Shown here one piece after another: positions 24,271 to 32,265 of a stretch of DNA of 34,571 nt (position 1 is the stretch's first letter; every line of letters begins with the position of its first letter). The notes beneath the pieces were generated by a model. The model was not told the origin of the DNA, searched no databases, and was given only the letters and a program-made list of their open reading frames with translations. A program made the position numbers and the translations under genes. This DNA is from DAIRFP01 sp036794995 (GTDB lineage Bacteria > Desulfobacterota > Binatia > UBA9968), in assembly GCA_036794995.1 (NCBI GenBank), contig DAIRFP010000028.1:1-34571 (forward strand), given 5' to 3'.

Positions 24271-25284
24271 TCAGCTGGCGTCTTCACGATAATGGCCCAG
24301 GGCTTCCATGACGGGCTTGTCCGACATCATGAAAAAGACCACTGGGTCTTTGCCGGTATTCTCGTGGCGATGGAACCGCCAATGGGGAATAACGAACGAA
24401 TCGCCTTTTTCCCATTCGTAGCGTTGATCGTCGATGGTGGTGACGCCGCTGCCTCGCCAGACGTGATAGATGCTGCAGTTCGTGTGGCGGTGGCTCCTGG
24501 TTTTTTCACCGGAGCGCAGCATCTGGACTTGGCAAGACATGGTCGGGAGTGTGGACCCGCCGGTTAGAGGGTTCGCGTACTCCAGGACAATGCCGTCGTA
24601 TGGATCGCCCGGTTGTTCCCCTACTTTGCTCAAAGCCTTTTCCGTGTCATCCCATTTGTAGCAAAATGCCGGTGGCTGAATCGAATTCTGCCTCACCCAT
24701 GAGGGGCGCAATGCCCCTGCCGTGGCTAAGGTGTAGCCTTCCGGTTTGGTTACGGGTTGCTTCTTGCGCGGGTCGGGTTCATGAAAATCGGTTTCCAATA
24801 GTCTGACCAGCGGCGAGTCCAGTCCATCGAGCCACATCATGGTCTCGCCCCCGTGATTCTCGTGGTCGTGCCAGGTCCAGCTCGGGGTCGTGACGAAGTC
24901 GCCTTCGCCGATCTCGAAGGACTCCCCTTCAACAATAAGCCGAGTGCCTTGACCCTTGACGATGAAGCGAATCGCGCCGGCCATGTGGCGGTGAGACAAT
25001 GCCTCTTCGCCGGGCTTGAGCATCTGGAGGTTTAACACTAGGGTTCGCGAGGTGCCGTTCTTGAGGGATGGGTTCCAAAACTGGATGACGCGGCGGAAGG
25101 ACAGATCCAGTCCGACGACCTCGCCGGCCTTTTCCATGGCGGCGAAGAGGTCCTTGCCTTTCCATAGACAGGGCTCATAAGAAGGTACCGGCTCCCGATA
25201 GACGTCGCCCTGAACTGTTTGCCAATAGCCTTTGAAACTCTTGCTCTGCAATTCCTCCTCGAAGGCTTTGAGTAGGTCCGCCAT
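24271..25284 (-). CDS. Bicupin ring-cleavage dioxygenase, gentisate 1,2-dioxygenase-like
   Basis: A 337-residue two-domain cupin of the gentisate / 1-hydroxy-2-naphthoate dioxygenase family, non-heme Fe(II) enzymes that open the ring between carboxyl- and hydroxyl-bearing carbons. Both halves keep the metal motif: H98 and H100 with H139 in the first (LSHRHMAGAIRF, WTWHDHENHGGE), and H265 and H267 with H305 or H307 in the second (SHRHTNCSIYHVWRGSG, WRFHRHENTG). In characterised enzymes the first cupin usually holds the catalytic iron. The ATG at 25284 has AGGAGGAGC just upstream. No maleylpyruvate isomerase or hydrolase is adjacent, so the true substrate may be different. Confidence 0.82.
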   Translation of the reverse strand: MADLLKAFEEELQSKSFKGYWQTVQGDVYREPVPSYEPCLWKGKDLFAAMEKAGEVVGLDLSFRRVIQFWNPSLKNGTSRTLVLNLQMLKPGEEALSHRHMAGAIRFIVKGQGTRLIVEGESFEIGEGDFVTTPSWTWHDHENHGGETMMWLDGLDSPLVRLLETDFHEPDPRKKQPVTKPEGYTLATAGALRPSWVRQNSIQPPAFCYKWDDTEKALSKVGEQPGDPYDGIVLEYANPLTGGSTLPTMSCQVQMLRSGEKTRSHRHTNCSIYHVWRGSGVTTIDDQRYEWEKGDSFVIPHWRFHRHENTGKDPVVFFMMSDKPVMEALGHYREDAS

Positions 25285-25359
25285 AAAAGTGCTCCTCCTG
25301 TTAACCGACTTCTAAACCATTTTGGGTCGATGTTGCAAGGTGGGCGATTACGGCATGAG

Positions 25360-25387
25360 GTAGGGGCGACCGGCCGGTCGCCCCTAC
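25360..25387. repeat. 28-bp perfect palindrome at the pyk stop codon
   Basis: The half-site GTAGGGGCGACCGG (25360-25373) is followed immediately by its exact reverse complement (25374-25387). The pyk stop codon lies inside it (25384-25386). It resembles mobile REP-like palindromes, and a half-like copy occurs at 23182-23193. As RNA it would make a very stable stem on either strand and may act as a 3'-end stabiliser or terminator, although no T-run follows. Confidence 0.75.
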
Positions 25388-26787
25388 TCAATGGGCTTGA
25401 CCGTGATCATGTTCGTCGTGCCCGCTTGTTGGAGGGGCAGCCCGGCGGTGATGGCGACCAAATCGCCGCGTTTGACGAACCCAAGCTTTACCGCCTTCTT
25501 CTGGGCGTCCCGCAGCATCGCGTCCGTACTGTGAAAAGCTGGCACTGCAACCGGGTAAACACCCCAAACCAGGCAAAGTGTCTTTAAGGTTGGCTTTTCT
25601 GGACTGAAGGCAATGATTGGATTCTGCGGCCGATAGCGGGCGATCATGCGAGCCGTGCTGCCGGAAGAGGTGGGTATGAGAAAAGCTTGCACCTTCAGAT
25701 CCCGGGCCAACGAGATGGCGGCGAAGCTGATCGCCTCCGGAACACTCTTTTTTCGACCGGCAAATTGGTATCGAGGTTCGAGGATCTGTTCGGTTTCCTC
25801 TGCGACTTTGGCCATCGTCCGGACCGCCTGGACCGGATAGTCTCCCGCAGCAGTCTCCTCGGAAAGCATCAACGCATCGGTTCCATCCAGGACGGCGTTC
25901 GCGATGTCGGCCACCTCGGCGCGCGTCGGGCGTGGATTCTGCACCATGGAGCGCAACATCTGCGTTGCCGTAATAACCGGCTTGCCCAAAACGTTGGCTT
26001 TCCGAATCATCATCTTCTGCATCGCGGGGATTCTTTCGAGCGCGATTTCGATGCCGAGATCGCCGCGCGCCACCATAATACCGTCCACTTCTTCCAGGAT
26101 CCCGTCGATGTGATCGAGAGCCTCATGCTTCTCAATCTTGGCGATAATCGGGATCGTCGCGCCGCGTTTCTGCATTTCCCCCCGGGCGTAGACGATGTCG
26201 TTGCTGTTGCGGACGAAGGAAAGCGCGATCATATCGACATTGTGCTCGATGCCGAAAGCAAGGTCCTCTTTGTCGTCCTTGGTCAAAGCGCGAATGCTAA
26301 GGCTGCTCCCGGGAAAGTGAATGCCCTTGTGTGAGCCGAGGATGCCGCCAACAACGACCCGACAAGTGACGGAGCGATCTCCGACTTTGACCACCTCCAG
26401 CTCGATCTCCCCGTCCCCAAGCAGAATCGGATCGCCCTTCTTCACCGACTTGGTGAGTCCCTTATAGTTGACGGAGATCATATCTTCGGTGCCGACTAGT
26501 TTGCGGGTCGTCAAGACAAAAGGCCTGCGGCTCCGGAGGCGAACGTGATTGCCTTCCACGACGCCGATGCGAATTTTGGGACCGGGCAGGTCTTGCAGAA
26601 TCGCGACCGGCCGGTCGAGTTTCCGTTCAAGCCGGCGAATCATTCGAATAACACGTCGATGAAACGCGTAATCACCGTGACTAAAGTTGAGCCGGGCAAC
26701 ATTCATGCCGGCCAGGATAAGCTGCTTGAGGATGTTTTCAGAAGCGCTCGCTGGTCCGATGGTGCAGACGATCTTGGTCCTGCGCAT
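25384..26787 (-). CDS. pyk: Pyruvate kinase
   Basis: A 467-residue glycolytic enzyme, phosphoenolpyruvate plus ADP to pyruvate plus ATP. Seen in order are RTKIVCTIGPAS, NVARLNFSHGD (substrate-binding Arg), the B-domain lid around residues 70-170, the catalytic-lysine segment IIAKIEKHEALD, the metal motif MVARGDLGIEI, then KPVITATQMLRSM and DGTDALMLSEETAAGDYP. The C-terminal allosteric domain is of normal size, without the extra PEP-utiliser domain of some bacilli. It starts 53 nt after the dppC stop on the same strand and may be read from that transcript. Its stop is embedded in a palindrome. Confidence 0.95.
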   Translation of the reverse strand: MRRTKIVCTIGPASASENILKQLILAGMNVARLNFSHGDYAFHRRVIRMIRRLERKLDRPVAILQDLPGPKIRIGVVEGNHVRLRSRRPFVLTTRKLVGTEDMISVNYKGLTKSVKKGDPILLGDGEIELEVVKVGDRSVTCRVVVGGILGSHKGIHFPGSSLSIRALTKDDKEDLAFGIEHNVDMIALSFVRNSNDIVYARGEMQKRGATIPIIAKIEKHEALDHIDGILEEVDGIMVARGDLGIEIALERIPAMQKMMIRKANVLGKPVITATQMLRSMVQNPRPTRAEVADIANAVLDGTDALMLSEETAAGDYPVQAVRTMAKVAEETEQILEPRYQFAGRKKSVPEAISFAAISLARDLKVQAFLIPTSSGSTARMIARYRPQNPIIAFSPEKPTLKTLCLVWGVYPVAVPAFHSTDAMLRDAQKKAVKLGFVKRGDLVAITAGLPLQQAGTTNMITVKPIE

Positions 26788-26840
26788 TTTTTTAATCTAC
26801 ACGAGTCCGTCGGAGAATCAACGAAAGCAGCGGGGGTCTA

Positions 26841-27737
26841 CTACGTTCCCGCTCCCGTGCGTTTCAGCCGCGGATCGAGAATGTCGCGCAGCGCGTCGCC
26901 GAGAAGATTAATGCCGAGCACGGTGACAAAGATGCAGAGGCCGGGGAAGAGCGGCAACCACCACGCCGTGCTGATATAGATGCGCGCGTCGGCGAGCATG
27001 GTGCCCCAGGTGGGGATCTCGGGCGGAACGCCGACCCCCAGAAAGCTGAGGCTGGCTTCGGCGATGATCGCCGAGGCCATTGCGAAAGTACCGATGACCA
27101 GAGAAGTTTGGATCACGTTGGGTAGGATGTGGCGCAGAATGATCTGGACGTTACCGGCGCCCAAACATTGGGATGCAACCACGAATTCGCGGGTTCGCAA
27201 GGTCAACGCCTGTGCGCGGACCACGCGACAATAGGGAATCCAGCGTTGCACCACCAACGCCAGGATCAGATTGAACAGACCTTGGCCGAGGAACGCCATA
27301 ATAGTGATGCCGAGCAGCAGTGGCGGGAAAGCCCATACCACCTCCACTAGCTTTTGGATCATGAAGTCGGTTTTGCCGCCGAGGTAGCCGGAGATCGCGC
27401 CGAGGCTGATGCCGACGAATCCAGATACGAAGACCACCGCAAAGGCCACCAGCAGTGAAACCCGGGCGCCGTAGATGACCCGGCTCAGGACGTCGCGCCC
27501 GAGGTTATCGGTCCCCAAGACGTGCGGGGAACCGATACCCTGAGGGGATTTCGTCATCGCGGTGAGTTCCTGCTTGTTCGGATCTTCTGGCGCGAGGGTC
27601 GGGCCCAGGATGCCGATGGCGATAAAGGCAAACACGATCAGGCCTCCCGTAAACGCCTTCGCGTGCAGCCGTGGCAGCCATCGGGCCGCGAGGCTGGAGT
27701 TTTTCTCAGTAGCGGATTCGAGGGTCAATGACTGCAT
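26841..27737 (-). CDS. dppC: ABC transporter permease, DppC/OppC family
   Basis: A 298-residue inner-membrane permease of a peptide/nickel-type importer, with an N-terminal helix (FTGGLIVFAFIAIGILG), the conserved DNLGRDVLSRVIYGARVSL segment, several further helices and an EAA-type loop in ASLSFLGVGVPPEIPTWG. The first ATG (27737) is preferred over an in-frame TTG at 27749. Either start overlaps the end of dppB, by about 32-44 nt, so translation is coupled. The gene ends at 26841, with no ATPase genes after it. Substrate cannot be told; the symbol denotes family only. Confidence 0.88.
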   Translation of the reverse strand: MQSLTLESATEKNSSLAARWLPRLHAKAFTGGLIVFAFIAIGILGPTLAPEDPNKQELTAMTKSPQGIGSPHVLGTDNLGRDVLSRVIYGARVSLLVAFAVVFVSGFVGISLGAISGYLGGKTDFMIQKLVEVVWAFPPLLLGITIMAFLGQGLFNLILALVVQRWIPYCRVVRAQALTLRTREFVVASQCLGAGNVQIILRHILPNVIQTSLVIGTFAMASAIIAEASLSFLGVGVPPEIPTWGTMLADARIYISTAWWLPLFPGLCIFVTVLGINLLGDALRDILDPRLKRTGAGT

Positions 27738-28707
27738 ATAGACCGTCAATAATCAGATTGATGATGACGAAAGCCGCCGTATAGGTCATGACGATTCCGG
27801 TGACGAGCGGATAGTCACGGGCGTTCAGGGCCGTGATCAGAAGGCTGCCGCTGCCCGGCCATGCGAAGACGGTTTCAACAATGATCGAGCCGCTCAACAG
27901 GGTGCCCAGCTCCAGCCCGACGACGGTAATGACCGGGATCAAAGCATTGCTGGTGACGTGATGCCAGACGATATTTTTTTCGGCGAGACCTTTGGCGCGT
28001 GCGGTCACCACATACTCTTCGTTCATCACTTCCAGGACGGCAGAGCGAGTTACCCGCATCAAGATCCCCAGCATATTTACGCCGAGAGCCAGGGCGGGCA
28101 TGAAGATATGGGTTATCGCATCCCAGACCGCTTTCCAGTTCCTTTGAATCAAACTGTCGAGTAAATAGAATCCGGTGATTTCTGCTCCGGCGATTCCGTA
28201 GGTGCTCCGGCCGGAGGTCGGCAGCAAATTTAGAATGCCCGCCAGCAGAAGAATCAACATGATACCGAGCCAGAAGCTCGGCATGCTGATGCCAAAGAGC
28301 CCGAAGGTGGTTCCGACATTGTCCAACCATGAGTTTGGCTTTGAACCGGCCCAGACCCCTAGTGGAATCGCCAAGACAATCGCGATGACCATCGAAAACA
28401 TCGCCAGTTCGATGGTCGCCGGGAGGCGGGATTTAATCACGTTGGCCACGGGCTCGGCGTATTTGAAAGACTTGCCGAATTCCCCGGCGACCGCGGAGGC
28501 GATAAATTTCAGATATTGAACGTAGAGCGGGCGATCCAAACCCCAGCGCTCCTTTGCCTTGGCGACCTCAGCGGCGTTGGTTTCCTCACCGAGGAGTAAC
28601 AAGGTCGGGTCTCCCGGCGCAGCATGAATCAAAAGAAATACGAGGAGGCTGATCAACAGCAGGACGGGTACGGTTCCTGCGAGCCGTTGAAGCAGATAAC
28701 TTGCCAT
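27706..28707 (-). CDS. dppB: ABC transporter permease, DppB/OppB family
   Basis: A 333-residue inner-membrane permease starting MASYLLQRLAGTVPVLLLIS, typical of DppB/OppB. Further family signs are HAAPGDPTLLLLGEE, WGLDRPLYVQYLKF, the TRSAVLEVMNEEYVVTARAKGL EAA loop with the GLAE signature, and the C-terminal VIINLIIDGLYAVIDPRIRY. It sits between the binding-protein gene (146 nt upstream) and dppC, which it overlaps. Likely imports di/oligopeptides, nickel or other small solutes with the partner proteins. Confidence 0.9.
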   Translation of the reverse strand: MASYLLQRLAGTVPVLLLISLLVFLLIHAAPGDPTLLLLGEETNAAEVAKAKERWGLDRPLYVQYLKFIASAVAGEFGKSFKYAEPVANVIKSRLPATIELAMFSMVIAIVLAIPLGVWAGSKPNSWLDNVGTTFGLFGISMPSFWLGIMLILLLAGILNLLPTSGRSTYGIAGAEITGFYLLDSLIQRNWKAVWDAITHIFMPALALGVNMLGILMRVTRSAVLEVMNEEYVVTARAKGLAEKNIVWHHVTSNALIPVITVVGLELGTLLSGSIIVETVFAWPGSGSLLITALNARDYPLVTGIVMTYTAAFVIINLIIDGLYAVIDPRIRY

Positions 28708-28799
28708 GAGCTTATGGGTTTGCGCTTCGGCGCAATCTCACTTTGTGCTGCGCGCGCTCGCTAAGCAAAAAAACAATTGGCGGGGAGTCTTGGGTTAGT

Positions 28800-28831
28800 C
28801 CATCACTCCACTGCTCCATTACTCCAGTCAC
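28800..28831. repeat. Degenerate 8-bp tandem repeat, four units
   Basis: Four consecutive 8-nt units CCATCACT, CCACTGCT, CCATTACT and CCAGTCAC lie in the 146-nt gap between the binding-protein gene and dppB, just downstream of the binding-protein stop. They share a CCA start. The gap shows nothing else of note. Confidence 0.5.
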
Positions 28832-28853
28832 GAGTAGAGCCTTGGTGACAAGA

Positions 28854-30383
28854 CTAGCGTTGCACCCGCATGTCCATGCCGAATATGCGCGCGTCCGGCA
28901 AAGGTTTGTAATCGACGCGCTTGTTAAGGCCCCAAAGTAATTTGTGGCGCCACATGAAACAGGCGGGCGCATCCTCCGTGAGGATGCTCATGGCTTGCGC
29001 TAGATATTGCCGGCGCTTCTTGGGATCGAATTCCGCTTGCTCTTTGTCCAAGAGATCGTCGAGCTTAGGGTTCGAATAACCGATCCGCGGGGTCTCCGCC
29101 GAACGAAAGTACTGATGCAGAGCGGCGCTGGGATCTTGGACCGAACCGCGACCCATGTAGTAGAAGGGGATGGTGCCTTTCTGGACGCTCGCCCAAAGGG
29201 TGGGCCACTCCGGCGTCAAGAGCTTGGCGCGAAAGCCCGCAGCATTGAGCATGGGAATCATCGCTTCGGTTAGTTGCTTGTCGAGGGTGTAGCGTCCCAC
29301 GGGAGTTTGCAGTTCTACGTCAACCCCGTTGGGGAAGCCCGCCTGCGCCAGAAGTTTTTTTGCTCGCTCCGGATCGTAGCTCAACTTCGGTTTCAGGTTC
29401 GGGTCGTAACCATACTGGCCCGGCCCTATGGGGCCATCGAGCCGGCTGGCAAATCCTTCCAGCACTGTACTGATGATTTGGTCGCGGTTGATCGCGTGGC
29501 AGACGGCCTGGCGCACTTCTTTTTTGTCGAAGGGGGGTTTTGGTTGCATGGCCAGGAACATGATCTCTACCGAGTCGACGGCCGTGATAGTCAAATTGGG
29601 TGATTTCTCCACGCGCTGGCGTAAATGCGGCGGAATGAACTGGGCGATCTGGATTTCGTCGTTCAGCAACGCTGTGACCCGCTGCTCGGTTTCGCGCATG
29701 ACCCGGTAAACGATCTCGTCCGGAGCGCGCGGGTTCTTCTTCGCCTCCGGATGGTCAGCCCGCTTGGCGATAACCAATCGTTGGCCGGGAATGATCTCCT
29801 TCAAGCGGTAGGGGCCGCCGCCCATCATATGTTCTTTGTCCGCACCGTCACGGCCGTATTTGTCGAAGGCTGCTTTGCTGGTGATGATCAGCCGGTCGCA
29901 AACAAAACCGAGGAGCGGCGCCGCCGGTTTGTCGGTGACGAACTTGACGGTGAATTGGTCGACGGCCTCTGCTTTGACTACCGGTCCCGCCACCGAGGCT
30001 TTTTGCTTTGATTGAGGATCGCCGATCACTCGATTCATCATCGAGTGCACGACATCATCGGCGGTGACTGAAGAACCATCGTTGAATTTGTAGTTTTTAT
30101 TTAGATAGAAAACCCAAGTCGTGGGATTCTCGACTTTCCAACGTTCCGCCAAACGACCCTCGAAATCTCCTTTTTGATAGTTGTAGGTACAGAATGGTCC
30201 GGTGATTTCGCTCCAGATGCCGTACAAGAGCGAGACGCTGTCGCCATAGGGATTGGTCGTCTCGATGGTTTCAGTGACGCCAATGGAGACCCGGGTCTGG
30301 GCGTTTCCGACTGCGCAATTGCCCAGAAGGAAGGCGAGTGCCAAAAAACTGACCGCAAACCGTTTCTTGCGTCTACCGATCAT
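28854..30383 (-). CDS. ABC transporter periplasmic substrate-binding protein, family 5 (DppA/OppA type)
   Basis: A 509-residue binding protein of the SBP_bac_5 family. The N-terminus is a Sec signal peptide (basic RRKKR, hydrophobic core, likely cleavage after GNA before QT); there is no good lipobox. The body has NPYGDSVSLLYGIWSE, FYLNKNYKFNDGSSVTADDVVHSM, MGGGPYRLKE and RQAVCHAINRDQI, standard for the family. The ATG at 30383 was chosen because GGAGG lies 5 nt upstream, the signal peptide begins there, and the upstream ATG at 30431 falls inside the probable -10 element. It delivers substrate to the DppB/DppC-type permeases. Such proteins bind peptides, nickel, opines or sugars; the ligand is not predictable here. 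Confidence 0.9.
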   Translation of the reverse strand: MIGRRKKRFAVSFLALAFLLGNCAVGNAQTRVSIGVTETIETTNPYGDSVSLLYGIWSEITGPFCTYNYQKGDFEGRLAERWKVENPTTWVFYLNKNYKFNDGSSVTADDVVHSMMNRVIGDPQSKQKASVAGPVVKAEAVDQFTVKFVTDKPAAPLLGFVCDRLIITSKAAFDKYGRDGADKEHMMGGGPYRLKEIIPGQRLVIAKRADHPEAKKNPRAPDEIVYRVMRETEQRVTALLNDEIQIAQFIPPHLRQRVEKSPNLTITAVDSVEIMFLAMQPKPPFDKKEVRQAVCHAINRDQIISTVLEGFASRLDGPIGPGQYGYDPNLKPKLSYDPERAKKLLAQAGFPNGVDVELQTPVGRYTLDKQLTEAMIPMLNAAGFRAKLLTPEWPTLWASVQKGTIPFYYMGRGSVQDPSAALHQYFRSAETPRIGYSNPKLDDLLDKEQAEFDPKKRRQYLAQAMSILTEDAPACFMWRHKLLWGLNKRVDYKPLPDARIFGMDMRVQR

Positions 30384-30428
30384 ATCAACCTCCGTGTTCG
30401 TTGATCGACCACCAGATGGATGCGGAAT

Positions 30429-30456
30429 CATTTACAGCTCCTTCGCAAGATGTCAA
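30429..30456 (-). promoter_or_regulatory. Promoter of the ABC transporter operon
   Basis: On the minus strand a perfect TTGACA (30456-30451) and TAAATG (30434-30429) are 16 nt apart. The predicted transcription start near 30422 gives a leader of about 40 nt before the ATG at 30383. Confidence 0.5.
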
Positions 30457-30567
30457 GAATGTTTTCAGCCAGTTGTAATGACCGATTTCGCTAGCTACTG
30501 CCGGTTTAGGCTATGATCGTAGAAACCCAGATTTTTCACTCTCCTCAGAACGGGATTCGACAGGACC

Positions 30568-30639
30568 GTCATCCTGAACCCGTCGACTGTCATCCTGAGC
30601 CTTAGCGAAGGATCTCACGGTAAACTTTGTGAAGGATCT
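30568..30639. repeat. REP-like intergenic repeat (GTCATCCTGA ... GAAGGATCT)
   Basis: GTCATCCTGA occurs at 30568-30577 and 30589-30598, and GAAGGATCT at 30607-30615 and 30631-30639. The first and second motifs are partly complementary, as in widespread intergenic palindromes of many environmental bacteria. They lie in the 366-nt gap between the ABC operon and the amidohydrolase. A TTGACA at 30688-30693 followed by an ACTAAT at 30709-30714 may be a weak promoter for the latter (spacing 15). Confidence 0.55.
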
Positions 30640-30749
30640 AGAGTTAAGTTGAGTTCCTACCCACGTCTAAAGGACGTGTTTTTACTATTGACAGGAGTCG
30701 GGCCGGATACTAATCGTTAGGTGGCGAGCGCACATCGGAGGGCAGAGAC

Positions 30750-31898
30750 ATGGCGAGAGATGGCTACAAGATTCTCGATAGCGATATGCATGTATTCGAA
30801 CCCCACGATCTCTATTTGAAATACATGGATCCGAAATGGGGTGACCGGATTCCGCGCGGCGCACCGCGCAAGCGGCACGGCCAGATAAAGTTTAGCTTAG
30901 CGAATGGCAAACCGCTCAGGCCGTCCGGCACGCAGGCGCTGGCGGCGACATCGCCGAAGAAAAACCCGGAAGAAAATGTACCTGGAGAGGCCGAGGTGGC
31001 GAGTCGCTATGCTCAACCGCTGGCGCGCGATTACGACGCAGTCTCGCAATTGGCGGCGATGGATGTGGAAGGCTTGGATGTGGCGGTGCTATTCAGAACT
31101 TTTCCGTTGCACTGCGACGACAGCTTGGAGCCCGACTACGCCAATGATCTCTGCCGCGCGTGGAATAATTGGATGGCCGATTTTTGCAAAGCCGATCCAA
31201 AAAGACTCCGACCGTCGGCGCTGATTACGCTCCACGATGTCGATCTGGCCGTCGACGAGACTCGCCGCGCGGTTACGGAACTGGGAGCCATCGGATTGTG
31301 CCTGGTGCCGGAGCCGGCCAATGGCCGCCATATCCATGATCGGACCTATGATCCGGTTTGGCGTGAAGCGGAATCCCTCGGCGTGCCGATCTGTTTCCAT
31401 CCGGCGGCCAATCCCAATACGGATCAAGTGGTGCATCGCTTTAAAGGCCACGCCAACGAGGCGGTACTGATCAATGCTTTTCGTAATCCCATAGAGTTGA
31501 TGCTGGCCGTGGGGAGTTTTTGCGCCGGCGGCGTGCTCGAGCGTTTTCCCAACCTGCGGGTGGCTTTTCTCGAGGGCAATTGCAGCTGGTTGCCATGGGC
31601 GCTCTACCGCTTGGACGAACGATGGGAGATGCGGAAGGGCTACTGTAACGAGCCCATGAGCCTGCGGCCGAGCGACTATTTTATGCGGCAGTGTTTCATC
31701 TCGGTGGACGTTGAAGAAGATCTGGTCGGCGACGTGGTGAAGCGAATCGGTGATACCAACGTGGTGATATCCACCGACTATCCCCACGCGGACTCACACT
31801 GGCCGGATGCGGTGAATCACTTCATGGCGATGGATTTACCCAGTGAAGCCCGGCGAAAAATTCTCTGGGACAACTGCGCCCGACTTTATGGCGTTTAG
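30750..31898 (+). CDS. Amidohydrolase 2 family metal-dependent hydrolase
   Basis: A 382-residue TIM-barrel protein of the Amidohydro_2 (ACMSD-like decarboxylase/hydrolase) family. The opening metal motif DxH is D12-H14 in DSDMHVFEP; later ligands are a His in VPICFHPAANP and an Asp in ISTDYPHADSHWP. LEGNCSWLPWALYRLDE is also typical. Members are zinc- or manganese-dependent and decarboxylate or hydrolyse aromatic or related carboxylates. A GGAGG (30737-30741) lies 8 nt before the ATG. It precedes an LLM flavin enzyme in the same direction, separated by 367 nt of repeat-rich DNA, so separate transcripts are possible. Confidence 0.88.
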   Translation: MARDGYKILDSDMHVFEPHDLYLKYMDPKWGDRIPRGAPRKRHGQIKFSLANGKPLRPSGTQALAATSPKKNPEENVPGEAEVASRYAQPLARDYDAVSQLAAMDVEGLDVAVLFRTFPLHCDDSLEPDYANDLCRAWNNWMADFCKADPKRLRPSALITLHDVDLAVDETRRAVTELGAIGLCLVPEPANGRHIHDRTYDPVWREAESLGVPICFHPAANPNTDQVVHRFKGHANEAVLINAFRNPIELMLAVGSFCAGGVLERFPNLRVAFLEGNCSWLPWALYRLDERWEMRKGYCNEPMSLRPSDYFMRQCFISVDVEEDLVGDVVKRIGDTNVVISTDYPHADSHWPDAVNHFMAMDLPSEARRKILWDNCARLYGV

Positions 31899-32265
31899 GA
31901 AGAAAATAATTCAACCACAAAGGGCGCAAAGCTCACATAGAGAAATCCTTTGCCCCTTGATCGGCGAATCTTAACTTTATGTACTTTGTGCTGTCGTTAA
32001 TGTATCTCGGGGATGGTTGAAACCCCTCGCCTTCAGGCGAAGCGAAAGTTTCGTCATGCCCCCCTCCGACTATTCAGGATAAACTCCGGTGGGCATCCAG
32101 GTGACGGACAGCATCCGTCATACCGTTGGAAAACGGTATCCAGGTGACGATAATGCGAAAATCACGGAGTGGCGAGAAAGTCGACTTCAAGTCGACAGCT
32201 TTGGAATCCCTCGGCTTATAATTCGAGCCGCGGATGTTTAGTGGTCCTAAAGGAGAAACAACATC
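31899..32265. repeat. Repeat-rich intergenic region with two tandem hairpins and a palindrome
   Basis: This 367-nt gap holds no credible gene. The first part has a CACAAAGGGCGCAAAG-like fragment. The direct repeat ATCCAGGTGACG is at 32095-32106 and 32138-32149. Between the copies are two adjacent perfect hairpins: TGACGGA/TCCGTCA (32102-32120) and ATACCGTT/AACGGTAT with a GGAA loop (32120-32139). At 32180-32196 GTCGACTT and AAGTCGAC flank one central base. These look like REP-type elements. Confidence 0.6.
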
